This document shows, in pieces, positions 1 through 9,675 of a DNA stretch of 64,000 bases. Position numbers and translations under genes: made by a program. Each line of letters begins with the position of its first letter. Positions within the stretch are counted from its first letter, which is position 1. The DNA is from Chaetoderma sp. LZ-2023a (Eukaryota; Mollusca; Caudofoveata; Chaetodermatida; Chaetodermatidae): NCBI GenBank assembly GCA_034401795.1, contig CM067369.1, positions 138,644,496 to 138,708,495 of the forward strand, read 5' to 3'. The notes under the pieces are model-generated. The model saw only the letters and a list, made by a program, of their open reading frames with translations. It was not told the origin of the DNA and made no database searches.

Positions 1-1
1 A

Positions 2-1489
2 GTGGTACTTGCTATCACGGCATACCTCCGCAGGAGAAATATACCTGTTCACACTTACATAGACGACTGGTTGCTAAAAGCACACAACCCAGAAAGTTTG
101 ACAGCAAATCTGGAGATAGTCTTGGAAACTCTCACAGATTTAGGCTGGATGATCAACTTTCCGAAATCAGAGCTGACTCCATCCCAGAAGTTTGTTTACC
201 TGGGTATGTTCTTCGATCTGGAGATAGGATATGTTTATCCGTCCCAAGAGAGAGTGGAAAGTTTCCTCTCGTGTATTCAGTTGGTGTGCAACAGTCGTTA
301 TATTCTAGCACGGGTCTATCTGAGAATGTTGGGTCTGATGGTTTCAATGGAACCGGTCATTCCTCAGGCGGCCTTACGCAGGCGGCCGATTCAGTTGTTT
401 CTCATGACCCAGTGGACGCAGAGTTCAGGATCACTGGACTCGCGCATTCAAGTGTTGGACCCTCTCATTCATCACCTTCATTGGTGGATGGAGAGAGGAA
501 ATCTCCTGGCGGGGGTCATGCTGACCCCTCCCCACCCTCAAGTAACGATGTTTACGGATGCATCGATGGAGGGTTGGGGAGCTTGCCTGGAAGAAGCCAC
601 TATATCAGGGCTTTGGAATCTGGAACAGTCAAAGGAACATATCAACATGCTAGAACTGCGGGCTGTAGTTCTAGGCCTGGAACACTTCCTAGGGGAGGTG
701 AAGGGAAAATTTGTGATGATACGTTCAGACAACTCTACAGTAGTGAGTTACATAAACCGCCAGGGCGGAACGAAGTCGCCCAGTCTCTGTATGATGACAT
801 GGAAGCTGCTTTGCTGGTGCATGGATCATATGATCACCTTGAAAGCAGTTCATATTCCGGGAAGGCTGAATCTGTTAGCAGACTCATTGAGCCGAAGGAT
901 GAGTATTCTGCCTACGGAATGGCAACTAAATCAATGTGTGGCGGATCACCTGTTCAATCATTGGGGAAAGCCCAACATAGATTTGTTCGCAATGAAGAAG
1001 AATGCGAAGATGACGACGTACGTTTCTCCGATTCCAGATCCAAGCGCTATCGCAATAGATGCGCTAGCTATCAGTTGGAAGAGAATGTATGCATACGCAT
1101 ACCCTCCAACAATCCTGATTCCAAGAGTCCTTCAGAAGATCAGACAAGAGGAATGCCAAGTGCTTCTGATCGCCCCGAATTGGCCAAGCCGATCATGGTT
1201 TACGGATCTGCTGGACCTTCTGGTTTGCAATCCGGTTCCTCTGCCGCTGATGGACGGTATTATCTTCCAGGGCAAGACCCTTCACAACAATCCGTCAATG
1301 TTTCGATTGACTGCATGGATGTTGTCAAACAATCCGCAATTAAGGAGGGATTTTCTGAGCAAGCAGCCAATTTCATGGCCAGAGCCAGGAGGGGGTCAAC
1401 CTCCAGAGCTTATAATTATAAAATCAACAGATTTGCAGAATGGTGCTCAAAGAGATGTATCAATCCGATGGAAGCATCTATTCAGGTAG
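2..1489 (+). CDS. DIRS RT/RNase H polyprotein (A1, N-terminal part outside window)
   Basis: Reverse transcriptase and RNase H of a DIRS element, used to copy its RNA. The frame enters from the window edge in the middle of RT. The RT active-site box YIDDWLLKA lies near residue 20. RNase H follows, with TDASMEGWG (first Asp), LELRAVV (Glu), RSDNSTVVSYINRQGG (Asp) and HIPGRLNLLADSLSR (last Asp region). After it comes the conserved DIRS domain with the motif NIDLFAMKKNAK and the segment LIAPNWPSRSW; some annotators treat this domain as methyltransferase-like. The last ~180 nt overlap the recombinase frame, as is usual in DIRS. The 495 residues here are the C-terminal two thirds of the equivalent A2 product. 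Confidence 0.85.
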   Translation: MVLAITAYLRRRNIPVHTYIDDWLLKAHNPESLTANLEIVLETLTDLGWMINFPKSELTPSQKFVYLGMFFDLEIGYVYPSQERVESFLSCIQLVCNSRYILARVYLRMLGLMVSMEPVIPQAALRRRPIQLFLMTQWTQSSGSLDSRIQVLDPLIHHLHWWMERGNLLAGVMLTPPHPQVTMFTDASMEGWGACLEEATISGLWNLEQSKEHINMLELRAVVLGLEHFLGEVKGKFVMIRSDNSTVVSYINRQGGTKSPSLCMMTWKLLCWCMDHMITLKAVHIPGRLNLLADSLSRRMSILPTEWQLNQCVADHLFNHWGKPNIDLFAMKKNAKMTTYVSPIPDPSAIAIDALAISWKRMYAYAYPPTILIPRVLQKIRQEECQVLLIAPNWPSRSWFTDLLDLLVCNPVPLPLMDGIIFQGKTLHNNPSMFRLTAWMLSNNPQLRRDFLSKQPISWPEPGGGQPPELIIIKSTDLQNGAQRDVSIRWKHLFR

Positions 1490-2328
1490 TAGCTGATTTT
1501 CTATGTCACCTGTATGATACCTATAGTCTTCAACCTAATTCTGTTGCTGGATACAAATCAGCATTGATGACTGTTATCCCTTGCTTGGCAAAGAGGGGAA
1601 GTGATGAAGTAAGTGTTTTAAATACTCTTATTAAAGGTATGGGCAATCTCAGACCTAGAAATCCTCCACTGACACCGTCATGGAGTCTTTCTCTGGTTCT
1701 GCAGGTTTTGAGTGGTAAGCCTTTTGAACCACTTAGTGCTATATCTGTAAAATTATTGACACTTAAAACTGTATTTTTAGTGGCGGCGGCTTCAGCCAGA
1801 CGCAGGAGTGAAATTCATGCCTTGTCTGCTGAGCCTGACCGTTATATAGTTACAGGTGAAGGCCTTAAGCTTCTACCTAGATTGAATTTCTTGGCTAAGA
1901 ATCAATCTTTAAAGTATCCGGGTAAACCTATTATTTTACCTGCCTTAACCAGATATGATCCTGGTGCTAAAGTATGGTGTCCAGTCCGTGCTTTGAATAA
2001 GTACAAGAAAAGAACTCAGGTTTGGCGGACGGACCCATGTTCCCTATGGTTGTCATATATTGTACCCCATGGTAGGGCGTCAAGAGACACTATTTCCAGA
2101 TGGATAGTGGAATGTATCCAATTCTGTCATAAGACAGCCACTGGAATCCAGGTAGATAGAGCCAAGGCTCATAGTGTCCGTGGTGTGGTAACTTCCACGG
2201 CATTATTTAATGGTGTTTCGATTGAAGACATTATGTCAGTAGCCCAGTGGCACTGTGAGTCAAGTTTTACCGACCATTACCTTCGTGACACTTCTAACCC
2301 ACTCGCCGTCTCAGTCCTCAGGAAATAA
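1290..2328 (+). CDS. DIRS tyrosine recombinase (A1)
   Basis: Tyrosine recombinase that would integrate the circular DNA copy of the element in place of a DDE integrase. The N-terminal SAM-like core-binding part starts near FSEQAANFMARARRG. The catalytic part follows with ASARRRSEIHALS (first Arg), AHSVRGVVTS (His-x-x-Arg), SVAQWHCESSF (Trp/His box) and TDHYLRDTS (the likely nucleophile Tyr). The frame is open much further upstream, to about position 271, but that stretch only shadows RT/RNase H in another frame, so I start the call at the conserved domain. It ends shortly after the Tyr motif, the usual family length. Confidence 0.85.
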
Positions 2329-2702
2329 AATAGTTATGCAGAGGTTTATGTTTGTAAATAGTTTGCCTCCTCTGCTATTTGCAAATATCACATTTGTTGG
2401 TAGGGTATTCCTACTATTAGCTGGTACACTTCTCCTCTTCCGGTGGGGGAAGAGATGAGTGCCGCGTCCAAGACATCAAAGGTCAGTGGTTATGACCATT
2501 TTTTGATTTTCTGTCTTGGTGATGGTGTCATTTTATTTTTTAATATGGTGATGGTTGATGTCTCTTAATTGTGGTTTTTCAGAGAGTTTTTTGAAATAGA
2601 AGCAATTCTTCTTTTTCCAATGTCTAGTAATACTTTCATTAAGTATTAGAGAACGTGCTAGTCATTTAGAGCAGCGTTTTTCCTATACCTTCCTCAGAAA
2701 GA

Positions 2703-2761
2703 GGGGGGGGGAGCGCATTTGCCTTTTGATCAATCTCTCTTCATCGGTCGATTATCCGATG
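2703..2761 (+). promoter_or_regulatory. G-run and hairpin in 3' region of A1
   Basis: Nine G residues followed by AGCGCAT, then a perfect 6-bp stem CATCGG / CCGATG with an 8-nt loop. The same order occurs in A2 and A3. A C-rich stretch (CCTCCCTCCC, near 2870-2882) downstream could pair with the G-run. The function is unknown; conservation between copies suggests an RNA structure used by the element. Confidence 0.5.
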
Positions 2762-2906
2762 CAAAATTCTATTCCTGGTTGTGGTTTCAGTCACAATTTC
2801 AGATGTTTTAAATCTCTTGAGAATTCAAAGAGCTTAGCCTCTTCGAGGGTGTGCGGGTTTTCAGGACCTTGCCTCCCTCCCACCAAAATTTACTTTCAAA
2901 TTCTGG

Positions 2907-3012
2907 TTTTTATCAAGAGTGTTAGGGAGGTAAGTATGTTCTCATGATGTGAAATAAGTAAATTTATCAAATTTCTTTTTCACGAGTGAGATGACATACT
3001 TACCTCCCTAAC
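2907..3012. repeat. Internal complementary region (ICR) of A1
   Basis: Two head-to-head pieces that are reverse complements of the element's two outer ends: first the left end, then the right end starting AAGTAAATTTATC. It holds GGTAAGTAT and ATACTTACC facing one another. In DIRS elements the ICR serves as template for completing the ends and forming the circle. Confidence 0.8.
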
Positions 3013-3069
3013 AGGATCCCGGCCTCGCCACCCCACGGAGGCCTGGTCTTTTGGCTATTGAATAGTTGC

Positions 3070-3297
3070 TTCTAGGTCAGCCAATATTTAGTAACGGAAG
3101 TACCGGTGTGCGCATGCGCAGAGGGTGGTGTTTGTCATGTGCATGACTGTGTACTTCCACCTGCCCATTAGGGGCACCTAACTTTTTATAATTCTGAATA
3201 TTATTGAATTTAGAGCCGATATACTAGTATATCAAGAGTGTTAGGGAGGTAAGTATGTCATCTCACTCGTGAAAAAGAAATTTGATAAATTTACTTA
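3070..3297. repeat. Right inverted terminal repeat of A1
   Basis: Contains the palindrome TGCGCATGCGCA near 3112-3123, the family string TAGGGGCACCTAAC and the end motif TTAGGGAGGTAAGTATG. Its last ~60 bases are matched by the ICR at 2907-3012. The inner limit is approximate. Confidence 0.75.
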
Positions 3298-3424
3298 ATT
3301 CCCGGACACAGTATGGGCAGGACCAGGAGAGTGCGGAGTTGTTAATTGTTTATTTTGAGCTAGACTAGATAATAGACATTATCATAATAGTACATCTGGT
3401 AAGTATTAAGAATTCTCGTAGAAA
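3298..3424 (-). mobile_element. Terminal repeat fragment of a family B DIRS element
   Basis: Reverse complement of the left terminal repeat of B5 (51671-51797), matching across about 127 bases, including GGACACAGTATGGGCAGG and the end CATCTGGTAAGTATT. It lies directly against the right end of A1, so A1 probably inserted into an older family B copy whose other part is off the left of the window. Confidence 0.75.
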
Positions 3425-3537
3425 CAAAAGCGGATGCTTTTTTGAGTCTGCATTAATTATTCAGTCATCTTTGTCATTGCACATGTGTGAGCGACCGTGC
3501 ACGACAACTGTAGAGACCGGTTTTAGCCTGCTTGACC

Positions 3538-3768
3538 ATTAAATTAACCCTTTAGCCCCCACATTTGTTCATGAAAATGTCAATTCTCTCATTGAAAATG
3601 TTGACTTGCAGATTCTTTTTTGAAAATTTAGCATTGGATTGACTGGCTCGCTTATCGAGAAAATTATTCCAGTGGTAAATTTTCAAAGTCTTCTCTTGGT
3701 CTAGAAATGGACAGTTCTCAAGACCACTACAGCTGTTTTGGCCGACTTGAGTGGTCATTAAATGGTTA
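3538..3768. repeat. P1 palindromic MITE, degraded copy
   Basis: Starts TTAACCCTTTAG and ends near GGTCATTAAATGG. The hairpin centre GACTGGCTCGCTTATCGAG is only partly symmetrical. The family is described at 58433-58664. Confidence 0.65.
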
Positions 3769-4657
3769 TTTTGAAAAAGTATAGTAGATTGTGGCAAAAG
3801 CAACAAGATCAATCAGAGATTGCAGGATTTTTCCCCCTCCTCTTTTTGTCACATTGTAAAAGGTTTTCGGATTTTCCGGATCATCCATATTTTTTCCTGA
3901 TTTTTTTTGGGTATCATGCCTAAAGTCGTGGAATCCTAGTGGATGTCACATCCTGTTATGTGTTAACAGTGAGCCAAATCAGACTACTAGTTTCTAAGAT
4001 ATGCACTGATCCAGAATTTGATCTAATCCAGACTCCATTTTACAGATCACGGCCAAAGTCTGGAAATCCTCTTGTACAGCGTGTTGCTTCGTAGTGTTAA
4101 AATTTGACAAAAATCAGTTTTTGAGATGCAGTCGAGGACCCACAGACAGACAAACATACACAGACAGACAGACCCAATCACAATACTTGCTTCTGCCTTG
4201 GTTCTAGTGATGAGGCGAAGATAATAATCGCACCTCATTCAACATTGAATAAAATAATCTTGGAAGCTAAATGGTGTGCTGGGAAGTAAGCATTTATACA
4301 ATAGCACTGAACTCACATTACTCTGCCTATTATTGTTGACTATTCAGAAACTAATAAATTTGACTGGCCGGTCTTGCTGCCTATTACAAGAGATTACAAT
4401 CAAATTAGGTGAGACACAGGGACTTTCACAGATCAGGACTAACTTTATTTATATTGATGAGATTTAGAAATGTGCTTCATTATGTACATGTAGCAAGTGG
4501 AATATTTACTAGCCTAGGCGTACGCAATACAGATAGAGTTCAACAAGTCATGACAAATTTAAGAATAGACAAGAAATTTTAACAAATCAACAGCAGTGAC
4601 TAACAAGATTTGCAATATACAACTCATAATTTTGGTGTCATTTAGAAATATAGTCGA
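3769..4657. other. No gene seen; short (CAGA)-rich patch
   Basis: AT-rich non-coding sequence. Around 4141-4176 there is a short CAGACA-rich simple repeat. No splice-bounded open frame or known repeat end was recognised. Confidence 0.4.
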
Positions 4658-4765
4658 TTAGTTTGTGAGAGGGAAGACTTCTGGTAGTCCTTCAAACAAG
4701 ATGTCACTGTGTAGCCATTTCCATGCTCCGGTGTCTAGGTCGAGCGAGACAACCATCTTTGCCAT
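4658..4765 (-). CDS. Short coding-like open frame, possible exon or gene fragment (Kelch-like)
   Basis: A 35-codon frame on the minus strand, ending in TAA at 4660-4658, with possible starts at 4765 and 4756. The peptide contains MVVSLDLDTGAWKWL followed by LFEGLPEVFPLTN. Asp-x-Asp-Thr-x-x-Trp is the pattern seen in Kelch beta-propeller blades, where 'DLDT..W' ends one blade. The local base composition is less AT-rich than its surroundings and the peptide is not low-complexity. No convincing acceptor precedes it; a stop codon lies a few codons upstream. It may be a terminal exon, a retrocopy fragment or chance. I cannot name the gene. Confidence 0.3.
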   Translation of the reverse strand: MAKMVVSLDLDTGAWKWLHSDILFEGLPEVFPLTN

Positions 4766-5804
4766 TAGACAACCTTTTTGCTTGCATAGTTATCATTGGC
4801 AATGTTTTAAAGGGAGGTAAGTCTGCCACTCAAAGAATGCAGATGATCCTGTATGTTGTCAGCACAAATAAATAAAAGAATTATAAATGAACAAAAAGAA
4901 TTTAAAAAAGAAAAATATAATTAAATAAATCCAAACGGAAAGAAGTGCAACACACTATAGACCTTGGGAGGCTTGTCACAATTCTATATAAATCCAATGC
5001 ATTAAAAATCCCCATTATATAGACACGAACTGATATTTTTAGACTGTATGCAATGACCAAAAATGTGTATAAATACCGGAAACATACGTAATACCATGAT
5101 TTTTGGCACAAATAAAGGTAAGATTTAGGCCATTTGCCAGTATTTTTTACTCGGTTTTGCTTAGTTATGCCCGGTTATTATTATGCGACATAATTTGGCT
5201 TTAAAATCGCAAAAAGTGCAGTATAAAATATGCCGACATTTTTCATTACTAACAAGAAATGCCATCCGAAGAACCTAGTCTTGTACTTTATTATTCGAGT
5301 ACCCGCTTATTGGCTGTTATCAGGACTCGCTACCCGCTTAAAGATCGCTGGTTTATCGGCGAGTTTTTGATTTGAAGTTTGTTGTGTATGGCTACTCTTT
5401 CCTATATAACAGCGGATCGCGTTGTTTGATTAAAAATATGAGCATACTGTCTGAAAGTTGATAAAAATCCTACAGATTTCATATACTGTCATTCCAGAGG
5501 AAATATTTATAATTTTCTGAGAAAAATCTGATCAAATGTTACCAAATTATCTTTTGCCATTTTATTAATTAATTAATTAGAATTAATTAGTAATTAGAAA
5601 ATTCTTGCACAATATTTATAAATTTTATATTTAATTCCCCTATTAATTCTCTAAAATTCATCTTATTTTTCTTTTTTTCATAGGCGCAATACTTTTAAAG
5701 TTATGGGTGAATGAGTAACGCTTCCCTATTTTCCTGTTATTTATAAAATAAGCTCTGGGAAAAATTCAGCTTTTTAGAGCAAACTCTCTGGGATCAAATG
5801 AGTT
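4766..5804. other. No gene seen; AT-rich intergenic or intronic DNA
   Basis: Low-complexity AT-rich sequence, richest at about 5560-5680 with repeated TTAATTAATTAG. The string GGGAGGTAAGT at 4812-4822 looks like a splice donor, but no open exon precedes it. Confidence 0.4.
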
Positions 5805-5886
5805 AGCCCTCAAACTGGTCAAAAACGGCTTCTGCACTGATCGTGAGGAATATCCATTTGCAGACCAAGAAAAGACTATTTGTAGC
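5805..5886. repeat. P1 MITE, half copy
   Basis: One arm only: CAAAAACGGCTTCTGCACTG through CCATTTGCAGACCAAGAAAAG, then the match stops. Confidence 0.55.
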
Positions 5887-5924
5887 TTGACTTTATGAAG
5901 CAAAACAAACTATTTCGATACCCT

Positions 5925-6305
5925 ACACATCGTCCGGCGGCGGTGGTGGCGTCGTCCAACTTGCGTTTAGCTCAACTTTTCTCTTTATATCCCAAGCTTG
6001 GGCACATGCTTCCTTATAATGACACAGTATTTCACAATGACGTTGGAATCAAATGTTTAACTCAACTTATCCGTTTATATCTCATGTTTGGTTAATCATA
6101 CTGGACCCAAACTTGGACACATGCTTCCTTATAAGGGCACGGCATCCCACAATGACATTGAGATCAAAGGTTCAAGGTCACTGTGACCTTGGTAAAAACA
6201 TTAGGTTTCATTCAACATTAATATTTTCCGTTTAGCTCAACTTAGCAGTTTATATCTAATCTGGTTAATCATACTGGATCCAAGCTTGAACATATGCTTC
6301 CTTAT
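5925..6305 (-). repeat. Tandem units of a mollusc-type dispersed repeat
   Basis: Two to three diverged units built on TTTAGCTCAACTT, GGACACATGCTTCCTTATAA and AAGGTCACTGTGACCTTGG, at about 120-180 bp spacing. It runs directly into the repeat at 6306-7082 and probably belongs to the same element. Confidence 0.5.
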
Positions 6306-7082
6306 AATGATCCACCCCGAAAGGTCAAGTGAGCTTATGCCCTGCCAGCCGTCCATCGTCCACCCCTCCATCATCCACCCATCAAATCGCTTCTTCTCTT
6401 TAATGCTTTGACCGATTTCAACCAAATTTGCCTGGAAGAAACCTATGCTGGTACCCTCCAGAATCTCTATTCAGTATTTTGATTGTTAAATTTTTGGGGT
6501 GAAAATCTGAGATTTTATGAAAAATTTACTAGAAGTGGTCAAATTGCTACTCCTTCTTAGTCGCTTGACATAATTCAACCATATTTGACTGGACGGATTT
6601 TATCTTAGAATTTTATGAAAATTTTAACAGAAATTGTCAAAACGCTACTTCTTAGTTGCTTTACATATTTCAACCAAATTTGGATAGAGGGACCGTTTCG
6701 TGGTAAGCTGCAGAGAGTATATTCAGATTTTGATTGCTAGTTTTTGAGTTAAAATCTTAGATTTTATGAAAAATTTACCGGAAATGGTCAAAACGCTACT
6801 CTTCATTAACCGCTGGGTGGATTTCAGGTGAGCATCTTGAATTTTCCAGAAATCCTTTGAAATGCAATGCTTCCTTAATCAATGGCCCAATTTCAATGAA
6901 ACTTAGGTGGAATGCTCCGCTCGTGATCAATTTCAATAGTTCTAGTGAGAATTTTAATTGGTCAATTTTCGGCAGGGATCTTAGATTTTCTGGAAATTAT
7001 CCATCATGTCTATTTAAATGCAAATTGATCAAATGCTAATGGTCTAGGTGAGCGTCACAGGCCCTTGGGCCTCTTGTTGATG
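6306..7082 (-). repeat. Dispersed repeat with 'AAGAGGCCCAAGGGCC' end, minus orientation
   Basis: The right edge reads GGCCCTTGGGCCTCTTGTTGA (split: GGCCCTTGGGCC, then TCTTGTTGA), and the left edge has AAGTGAGCTTATGCC. The interior is made of diverged units of about 130-140 bp with ATCTTAGATTTTATGAAAAA and GGTCAAAACGCTACT. A copy in the opposite orientation lies at 61823-63430 with the same ends. It has no coding capacity, and I know this style of repeat from bivalve genomes. A non-autonomous element is likely, class uncertain. Confidence 0.65.
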
Positions 7083-7181
7083 AGTGTATTGATAAGCCTT
7101 CTATATTTATTTTATGTTTGATGTCAAGCTTCATAGATCATTGTGAAGTCGAGCTTCATGGTTGCATCGCAACCACATTTC

Positions 7182-7365
7182 TGGTTGGAATTTTACCACT
7201 GGAATGACTGGCTTTGTTATGGAGCCATTCATTCCAGTGGTAAATGTTAAAAATTAATCTCTTGGTCCACAAATGGATATTTTCAATGAGAAAATTGAAA
7301 TCTTTGAAAATTTGTCACTGAAATATCTGGCTCACAAACCAGTTATTCCATTTGTAAATTTAAAA
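7182..7365. repeat. P1-related hairpins, two in tandem, degraded
   Basis: A first hairpin centres on TGACTGGCTTTGTTATGGAG. A second, weaker one centres on ATCTGGCTCACAAACCAG. The outer arms are diverged. Confidence 0.5.
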
Positions 7366-7496
7366 AAAAAAATTCAATAACATTTACCATATTTGGTTAG
7401 TTGGGTTAAAAGTTTAATTCACATTTCCATGTATTTTTGTTGAAATGTGATGTCCATAAAGCAGGTAATGACATGTTGCTGTAATATTTTAGTTTT

Positions 7497-8100
7497 TGTC
7501 TCGCCTGCAAAGCAGAAAAAGCGAGACATAGGTATCATTTTTCCGACGGCGACAGCGTCAACATTAAGTTTTTGCGTTTAGCAAAACTTCTCAGCTTATA
7601 TTTCAGGATTTCAGGAAGCCTATTGCAACTAAACTTGGATACATGGTTATATGTAATATTAGGAAACAGCATGGTGATGCTGAGGTCACAATGTCAACGG
7701 TCAAGGTCACTGTGACGTTGATACAGAACTTTGTTATTTCAACATTAAGTTTTTGCATTTAGCAAAGCTCAGCTTATATTTCAGGATTGGTTAAGCCTAT
7801 TGCAACTGAACTTGGATACATCGTTACCTATAATGTTAAGAAGCAGCATGATGATGTTGGCATCACAAGGTCAAAGGACAAGGTCACTGTGACCTTGATA
7901 CAGAACTCTGTTATTTCAACATTAAAACTTTTTAACTTATATTTCAGGATTGGTTAAGCCTATTGCAACTAAACTTGGATACCTGGTTACCTATAATGTT
8001 AGAAAGCAGCATAATAACATTGAAGGCAGAAGGTTAAAGGTCAAGGTAACTGTGACAAATAAGAAACAGGCGAGACATTTAATTCCGCAGAATTCTTGTT
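7497..8100. repeat. Dispersed repeat 'GTCTCGCCTGCAAAGC' with three tandem units
   Basis: Begins GTCTCGCCTGCAAAGCAG and ends CAGGCGAGACATTTAATTCC plus AGAATTCTTGTT. Inside are three units of about 145-180 bp (about 7560-7740, 7741-7921, 7922-8065), each with ATTTCAGGATT, GCCTATTGCAACTAAACTTG and GGTCAAGGTCACTGTGACC. There is no coding capacity. It stops a few bases before the host exon at 8108, so its tail forms part of that exon's pyrimidine tract. Confidence 0.65.
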
Positions 8101-8107
8101 CTTTCAG

Positions 8108-8172
8108 ATAAAGCACCTGTACGTAGTCAGAGTATAGACCACAATGAGAACAACTCTACGAAAAAGAAAACG
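8108..8172 (+). CDS. Host gene exon (internal), unnamed protein, exon i
   Basis: A 65-bp exon with acceptor TTGTTCTTTCAG and donor ACG|GTATTT. Only one frame is open: two bases completing a codon begun in the previous exon, then 21 codons giving KAPVRSQSIDHNENN followed by STKKKT. It ends on a codon boundary, which matches the phase of the next candidate exon at 19013. The peptide is polar and charged, probably disordered. The preceding exon was not found; it may be upstream of the window or hidden among the repeats. The product is not recognised. Support is splice signals plus phase, so transcript data would decide it. Confidence 0.5.
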
Positions 8173-8295
8173 GTATTTATGTATAATTCATGACATATCA
8201 ATCAATGTACTGTACAATGTTTTCAATTTACAGCTCTGTATCTAAACATTGGTACAGACGATTATTTTTTGTCTTTTTAAAAGTTTTTGAACTTT

Positions 8296-8465
8296 TTAAT
8301 AGTCAAGCCAGACAAGAAAGCTTCTCAGTTAGTGTGTACAGCGATGTCCATTTGCATGAAGACTAAACCAATAGCTAAACCAGTCATTCCAGTGAGAAAT
8401 GAAAAAAAAAAAGTTCTCTTGGACACCAAATGGACTTTGAGTAGACAAAAATTTACCTGGCTCAG
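8296..8465. repeat. P1-related repeat, strongly degraded
   Basis: Retains GTCCATTTGCATGAAGACTA, CCAGTCATTCCAGTG and GACACCAAATGGAC in the right order, but the palindrome is largely lost. Confidence 0.4.
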
Positions 8466-8564
8466 CTTGAGCATTAAAGGATTACAAAATATGTAGCATT
8501 ACATTGCTACTGCTGAATTTCTGCAGACAACATATTCCTGGGGGTATATCTCTGGATCTGCTAA

Positions 8565-8660
8565 ATATTTTGAAAACAATTTGACTGAAAGTTGGTGGTG
8601 ACTAAGCCACCAACAACATTCAGTCAAATTGTTTTCAAAATATTCAGCAAGTAGAGTTTT
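8565..8660. repeat. P2 palindrome, variant core
   Basis: Arms AATATTTTGAAAACAATTTG and CAAATTGTTTTCAAAATATT flank the core GTTGGTGGTGAC / GCCACCAACAAC. It is a near-perfect hairpin with arms of about 42 nt. The core differs from most P2 copies (GCTGTTGCTGCC). Confidence 0.65.
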
Positions 8661-9390
8661 TGCTCATTGCCTGTATTGTCTGGTGACCTGCAGCAACGAG
8701 ACAGTTAAACATTAGATATTTTATAAGTTCGAGGCAGCTGGATGCACCCAGCCTTCTAATCTTAATGATAATAGGACTATGTACTTTATAGTTTGTAATC
8801 ATCTGTTTCTATAGGGTGTTATGCAATGAAGGATCTGATTGGTTGTTAGATCCACTGCCTTATTATTTTCTTTTTTTTCGTTTAACCGGTTATTCCAGCC
8901 TCAGTGAGTAAGTACAATAGGTCAAAAGGTCAAAAAGCTGTACGCACATATATATCCATTTATATTTTTATGTGATGGCCTTTGTACATAGGAACATAAA
9001 ATCTGGTGGAATTCAACCAAATTTGGTATGTCAGTTATCCTTATGATTGCCGGATTGAAAGTCGAGGTTTACATTAGGCTCTGTCACCGTGGTGGGTCGG
9101 TGCGGTCAAGGTGGGGATTTGGGGAGTGTCTTAATTCAAATTGTTTTGTGATTTACCCATATTGTGGATTACGAGATGGCGTTTACAGTAAACCGCTGGG
9201 TGGATTTCAGGTGAGCGATATTTCAGCTCCACCCCGAAGGTGTGTATAGGTGTGTAGGGAGGTGGTGTTGGTGTAGAAAGTCAAATGTGTTGAAAGCGTG
9301 GAGATTTGCAATGGTGTGCCATCGTCTGTGTGTTCTAGTTGGAAACTATTGCTGCCATTGTCAAATTAGTCTCAAAATTTGTTAGTGAAT
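8661..9390. other. No gene seen (intron)
   Basis: Non-coding. About 9190-9216 (ACCGCTGGGTGGATTTCAGG) repeats a stretch found at 6812-6832 in the dispersed repeat, so part of this region may be an old copy of that element. Confidence 0.35.
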
Positions 9391-9600
9391 TTTCACTTCA
9401 AGAGTATACTTACCTCCCTAATACTTTTGATATTGCTAAATATTGGCTTTCACTCAATAAACACTCAGATTTAAAACAGTTAGGTGCCCCTACTGGGCAG
9501 GGAGTCAGAGCGTAGTCTGGCGGATGCCAGCCCCACCACCGCGCATGCGCAGACTAGCACTTCCTCTTTGCTAGATTATTGGCAAAGAGAACACACATGT
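9391..9600. repeat. Left inverted terminal repeat of A2
   Basis: Begins TTTCACTTCAAGAGTATACT, continues with the motif TTACCTCCCTAATACTTTTG, TTAGGTGCCCCTACTGGGC and the palindrome CGCGCATGCGCA (9540-9551). It is the reverse complement of 16205-16436 over nearly its whole length. Confidence 0.88.
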
Positions 9601-9675
9601 TTTTCAGTCAATAGCTTTTCTTGCTCTTTAACGTTTTTATTGGTGTTATTTTGGAAGTGATAAGACCTGATTTGG

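Larger units (their letters stand above)
1..3297 (+). mobile_element. DIRS-type retrotransposon, family A copy A1 (right part; left end outside window)
   Basis: The right-hand part of a tyrosine-recombinase retrotransposon. In order it shows an RT/RNase H frame, an overlapping tyrosine recombinase frame, a 3' region with a G-run and hairpin, an internal complementary region and a right inverted terminal repeat. The right end is set by matching the last bases to the internal complementary region. Protein similarity to A2 and A3 is high, but the terminal repeats differ visibly, so A1 is an older or separate lineage of the same family. Both visible coding parts are open. The gag part and left end lie outside the window. 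The right flank is a fragment of a family B terminal repeat (3298-3424), so A1 appears to have landed in a family B element. Confidence 0.88.

Noticed and set aside
271-1280. Long frame upstream of the A1 recombinase
   Set aside because: It overlaps RT/RNase H in another frame and has no domain; composition follows codon shadows. Only the part from about 1290 is called.
4812-4822. Perfect donor-like GGGAGGTAAGT
   Set aside because: No open exon precedes it; the string resembles terminal-repeat and mollusc-repeat motifs.
9028-9249. 73-codon open frame before A2
   Set aside because: Part of it is shared with the dispersed repeat at 6.8 kb; no splice borders and no known family.
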